The position numbers were made by a program, and so were the translations under genes. A stretch of DNA of 30,617 bases from a virus. The notes beneath the pieces are model-generated. The model was given only the letters and a program-made list of their open reading frames with translations, was not told the origin of the DNA and did no database searches. Positions 27,541-30,617 of this stretch are shown in pieces; position 1 is the stretch's first letter; each line of letters starts with the position of its first letter. Where the stretch lies: IMG/VR virus record IMGVR_UViG_3300025137_000171, positions 1 to 30,617 of that record, one strand, 5' to 3'.

Positions 27541-30404
27541 TGCCATATGTCGGTAGCGTCCCTCTTGCTGTCACCGATACAGTTTCTGTAAATGTTGCGA
27601 ATACAGTAACTGCAGGCGATCTCGAAGTCGATTCAGGCACACTTTCAATAGACGCTACTAATAATAGAGTTGGTATTGGGACAACAAGCCCAACAGGAAA
27701 GCTGCACATAGAAACAGATGCTGGTGGTGTTAAATTATTAACTAGAGGTGCTTCTAGTTCAACAACTACATCTAATGATGCAGATGAATTATTAGTAGAT
27801 AATGCTGGTAATTCAGGAATAACTATTGGTTCAGGCACTTCTAATTCTGGTTCAATTCATTTTGGAGATAGTGGCGATAACGATATAGGGAAAATAGTTT
27901 ATAATCATAATGGTAATTCTTTAGCATTCACTACAAATACAAGTGAGGCTATGCGTATAGATAGTTCTGGTCGAGTAGGGATTGCAAATACAAGTCCTGG
28001 TTCATTCAATTCTCAAGGACAAAATTTAGTAATTGGTTCTGGCTCTGGTGATGCTGGAATGACAATTTATAGTGGCAGTGGTTCAGGCGATTCAGGAAAT
28101 ATTTTCTTTGCAGATGGTACATCTGGTAGTGACCCTGTAAGAGGTGGTGTAACTTACAAGCATGATACTAATCAAATGATGTTTAGAGTTAATGATGCAA
28201 ATAGATTAGAAATTGCTAGCGATGGCAAAGTTGGAATTGGTGATGCTGCACCAGACACACTTCTTCACATTAATCAAGGTGGTGAACCACCAGCAGAAGG
28301 AATGTTAATACTTGAAGCAAACTCTGCTAGTCGTCAAATAAGAATACAACCACCAACAGATGCAGATAATGGGTTTATAGATTTTAGAGGTGGTAACTTA
28401 ACATTTCAAGATGATGGTACTGAAGTTGCTCGTTTTCAAGGCACAACAGGATTTGGGATTGGTATAACAAATGTAACTAATAAATTAGACATAGCTACTG
28501 ACTCATCTAATCACATTAGACTGAGAAGTGCTACAACAGAAGCTAAAGGTCTTTCTCTAATTTATGACAATACCAATGACCGAAGTGAAATAAGAAGTGA
28601 TCAACAAGGTGTGAATCAAAAAGATTTACAGTACTATGCATTAAATCATAACTTTGGTCGTAATGCATCTGATATTAATTTTAAAATTACTGATGCAGGT
28701 AAAGTAGGAATCGGAACTACAAGTCCAGGTGTACTAATAGATGCAGCTTTCACAGAAAATACTACAAGTCCACCTAGTAACTATGGTGCTTTAGGCACTG
28801 TTGGTATGCGTATTACCAATGACAGTGTATCAAATAATCAACATGGTTCTGCCCTTCTTCTAATAGCAAATAGGCTTACAACAACAGACCAAGCTGGACA
28901 AGTTTCACTAGCTTGTGATGTAAGTGCTAACAAAACTGCTAATATGATTTTTGCTACTCGTAATGGTGGCAATGTTGAAGAAAGAATGCGTCTTTCTGCT
29001 GATGGCAAATTAGGAATTGGCACTACAAGTCCAACAACTACCTTATCAGTAAATGGAGTAATTACACACATAGGCGGAACAGCTTCTTCAACAAGTGATT
29101 TAACATCAGGTGGATTACATTTTCACGATGCCTCAACTTCCGCAGGTGATATTATGCCAATCACTTTTACTCCAAGCGCAACAGCAGACAGAGCAAGAGC
29201 AGGTATAGGATTTATTTCACAAGCCCAAGATGGTTCAGCAGGTTTTGCTGCTGATATTGCTTTCTATACTAGAGGTGCTGCTGATGGATCAACACTTGGT
29301 ACTTCTGATGAGAGAATGAGAATTAATAAAGATGGTCGGATTGGAATTGGTACTGCAACTTTAGATACTAATGCACAAGTACAAATTGAAGGTGCAGAAG
29401 AATATTTTGTGATTAAACACACAGCACAAATGGGTATTAAATTGTATGGTAATGATACTAATGTTATTTATTCATACGATAAAGATAATAACAGTTTTAC
29501 AGGTGGAATAACTTTTAATCACGCAGACGGAACAACAATATTTAACACTGGTGGTAGTAATGAAAGAATGCGTATTGCTAGTGATGGTAAAATATCAATG
29601 GGGTTTGCAGGTACATCAGGCTCAGTATTTCATTACATAAGAACAGGTGCAAATGAGGAAGTAGTTTTGCTTGACGCAACTAATGCTTCTTATGGAGAAG
29701 ATACTTTACACATCGATAATAATAGAGCAGCAACTACCTCATATAACTCTATGAGAATAACCTCTGGAGGAGACGCAGATAGTGAGTTTATTATTCAAGG
29801 CAATGGAAATGTTTTTGCAGATGGCTCATTTAGTCCTGGTGGTGCTGACTATGCCGAGTATTTTGAATGGAAAGATGGTAACAGTTCTAGTGAAGATAGA
29901 CGAGGGTACTCAGTTGTTCTTGATAGTAATAAAATAGTTAAAGCCACAGATAGTGATGATACTTCTAAAATTGTAGGTGTTATATCTGCCAATCCAACAG
30001 TTGTTGGTGATAGTGATATTGAAAGATGGAAACAAAAACATTTAACAGATGATTATGGTAGTTACATTTATGAAGATTACACTCAAACAGAATGGACAAT
30101 AGTTGAAGAAGGCAAAGATGATATTTTCCATAGTTACCAAACAGATTTAATTCCTGATGGACTTACTGTACCTGATAATGCCATTGTTACTACAAAAGAT
30201 GAAGATGGTGAAAATTTACAAAGAAGAAAAGTAAATCCTGATTGGAATAAAGACACTGCTTATATATCAAGAGCAGATAGAAAAGAATGGGACACAGTTG
30301 GTCTTATGGGTAAATTAAGATTACGCAAAGGACAACCAACAGGCTCAAATTGGATCAAAATGAGAGACATCTCAGACACAGTAGAGGAGTGGTTAGTTAG
30401 ATGA
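27540..30404 (+). CDS. Long tail fibre with C-terminal peptidase G2-type chaperone domain
   Basis: The 954-residue fibre starts MPYVGSVPLAV and is built of repeats centred on VGIGTTSPxxxLxI and ERMRIxxDGKxGIG, which probably form a triple beta-helix shaft. From about residue 768 (GGADYAEYFEWKDGN), then RRGYSVVLDSNKIVKA and KIVGVISANPTVVGD, it matches the intramolecular chaperone, self-cleaving domain of peptidase family G2 (neck appendage of phage GA-1 type). That domain trimerises the fibre and is then released by autoproteolysis. The final residues ISDTVEEWLVR end the chaperone. Its gene is coupled to neighbours by overlaps at both ends. Confidence 0.82.
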   Translation: MPYVGSVPLAVTDTVSVNVANTVTAGDLEVDSGTLSIDATNNRVGIGTTSPTGKLHIETDAGGVKLLTRGASSSTTTSNDADELLVDNAGNSGITIGSGTSNSGSIHFGDSGDNDIGKIVYNHNGNSLAFTTNTSEAMRIDSSGRVGIANTSPGSFNSQGQNLVIGSGSGDAGMTIYSGSGSGDSGNIFFADGTSGSDPVRGGVTYKHDTNQMMFRVNDANRLEIASDGKVGIGDAAPDTLLHINQGGEPPAEGMLILEANSASRQIRIQPPTDADNGFIDFRGGNLTFQDDGTEVARFQGTTGFGIGITNVTNKLDIATDSSNHIRLRSATTEAKGLSLIYDNTNDRSEIRSDQQGVNQKDLQYYALNHNFGRNASDINFKITDAGKVGIGTTSPGVLIDAAFTENTTSPPSNYGALGTVGMRITNDSVSNNQHGSALLLIANRLTTTDQAGQVSLACDVSANKTANMIFATRNGGNVEERMRLSADGKLGIGTTSPTTTLSVNGVITHIGGTASSTSDLTSGGLHFHDASTSAGDIMPITFTPSATADRARAGIGFISQAQDGSAGFAADIAFYTRGAADGSTLGTSDERMRINKDGRIGIGTATLDTNAQVQIEGAEEYFVIKHTAQMGIKLYGNDTNVIYSYDKDNNSFTGGITFNHADGTTIFNTGGSNERMRIASDGKISMGFAGTSGSVFHYIRTGANEEVVLLDATNASYGEDTLHIDNNRAATTSYNSMRITSGGDADSEFIIQGNGNVFADGSFSPGGADYAEYFEWKDGNSSSEDRRGYSVVLDSNKIVKATDSDDTSKIVGVISANPTVVGDSDIERWKQKHLTDDYGSYIYEDYTQTEWTIVEEGKDDIFHSYQTDLIPDGLTVPDNAIVTTKDEDGENLQRRKVNPDWNKDTAYISRADRKEWDTVGLMGKLRLRKGQPTGSNWIKMRDISDTVEEWLVR

Positions 30405-30617
30405 GCAGAGCAAGAGAAAGAGCAGACGGAAGTTTTGGTGATTTAGATATTACTGATGTAGGTAGTATTCAGCTAGATACTATTACTAATGATGGAGCAA
30501 ATATTACTTTAGATTCTTCTGGAGATATTATTTTAGATGCTGGTGGTTCTGATATTACTTTAAAAGATGATGGAACAGAAATTGCAAATATATCTCTAGC
30601 TTCATCTAATCTTTTAT
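30401..30617 (+). CDS. Fibre-like protein, cut by window edge
   Basis: The first 72 codons are visible: MSRARERADGSFGDLDITDVG then repeats such as GDIILDAGGSDITLKDDGTEIA. This repeat type is common in fibres of marine phages. It overlaps the preceding fibre stop by 4 nt (ATGA). The remainder, including any receptor-binding tip, lies beyond the window. Confidence 0.75.
   Translation, partial: MSRARERADGSFGDLDITDVGSIQLDTITNDGANITLDSSGDIILDAGGSDITLKDDGTEIANISLASSNLL

Noticed and set aside
27533-27838. Antisense 101-aa frame at the start of the long fibre
   Set aside because: Arises from the repeat-rich fibre sequence; no ribosome site or promoter.
27540-30404. CRISPR- or tandem-repeat array within the fibre gene
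   Set aside because: The recurring VGIGTTSP-type units are protein-level fibre repeats with variable spacing and DNA, not a CRISPR array.

Overview
The window is an AT-rich, very densely coded stretch of a tailed double-stranded DNA phage (Caudoviricetes). It carries a HK97-type head module (large terminase, Mu gpF-like protein, S78 prohead protease, HK97-fold major capsid protein), a self-contained replication and nucleotide module, and no host-like housekeeping genes. The low GC, tiny intergenic gaps, flavin-dependent thymidylate synthase, SNF2-type helicase and fibre proteins built from short repeats are typical of phages known mainly from marine metagenomes, probably infecting low-GC alphaproteobacteria. 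The host is inference: no integrase, tRNA or spacer match is visible.

Layout: (1) 1-5643, leftward: a partial gene, an archaeo-eukaryotic-type primase, a possible DNA-binding protein, three unknowns, a SNF2-like helicase and a conserved unknown. (2) 5644-5828, divergent control region with a nested dyad and a promoter candidate. (3) 5829-13988, rightward: small winged-helix-like protein, FAD/NAD-binding oxidoreductase, ThyX, HAD phosphatase, small DUF1599-like protein, DnaQ-type exonuclease, DNA polymerase III alpha-like polymerase, three PD-(D/E)XK nucleases interspersed with a double-HTH protein and two small proteins. (4) 13985-18555, leftward accessory block: many small unknown proteins, an ArdC-type antirestriction protein and a SET-domain protein, driven by at least two near-identical promoters. 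(5) 18556-18991, non-coding control region with an array of CTAATAT heptamers abutting a promoter. (6) 18992-30617, rightward late operon: small terminase candidate, membrane protein, large terminase, gpF-like protein, small membrane protein, protease, capsid, a probable virion protein, then a series of small virion proteins and fibres, including a 954-residue fibre that appears to end in a peptidase G2-type self-cleaving chaperone. The right edge cuts another fibre gene.

How it works together: primase, SNF2 helicase, Pol III alpha-like polymerase and separate proofreading exonuclease suggest a largely phage-encoded replisome; ThyX and its neighbours supply or alter thymidylate; the RecB-like and Hjc-like nucleases fit recombination and branch processing before packaging. 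ArdC and SET suggest block 4 counters or reprograms the host. No portal gene lies between the large terminase and the gpF-like gene, and no tail tube, tape measure or lysis gene is recognised, so these probably lie outside the window.

The most interesting unexplained signals are regulatory: the CTAATAT array, a shared promoter motif TAGGGGTTTACTTTT, a 17-bp terminator stem that overlaps a promoter, two RNA hairpins whose G-U pairs tell which strand is transcribed, and short exact repeats at gene junctions.
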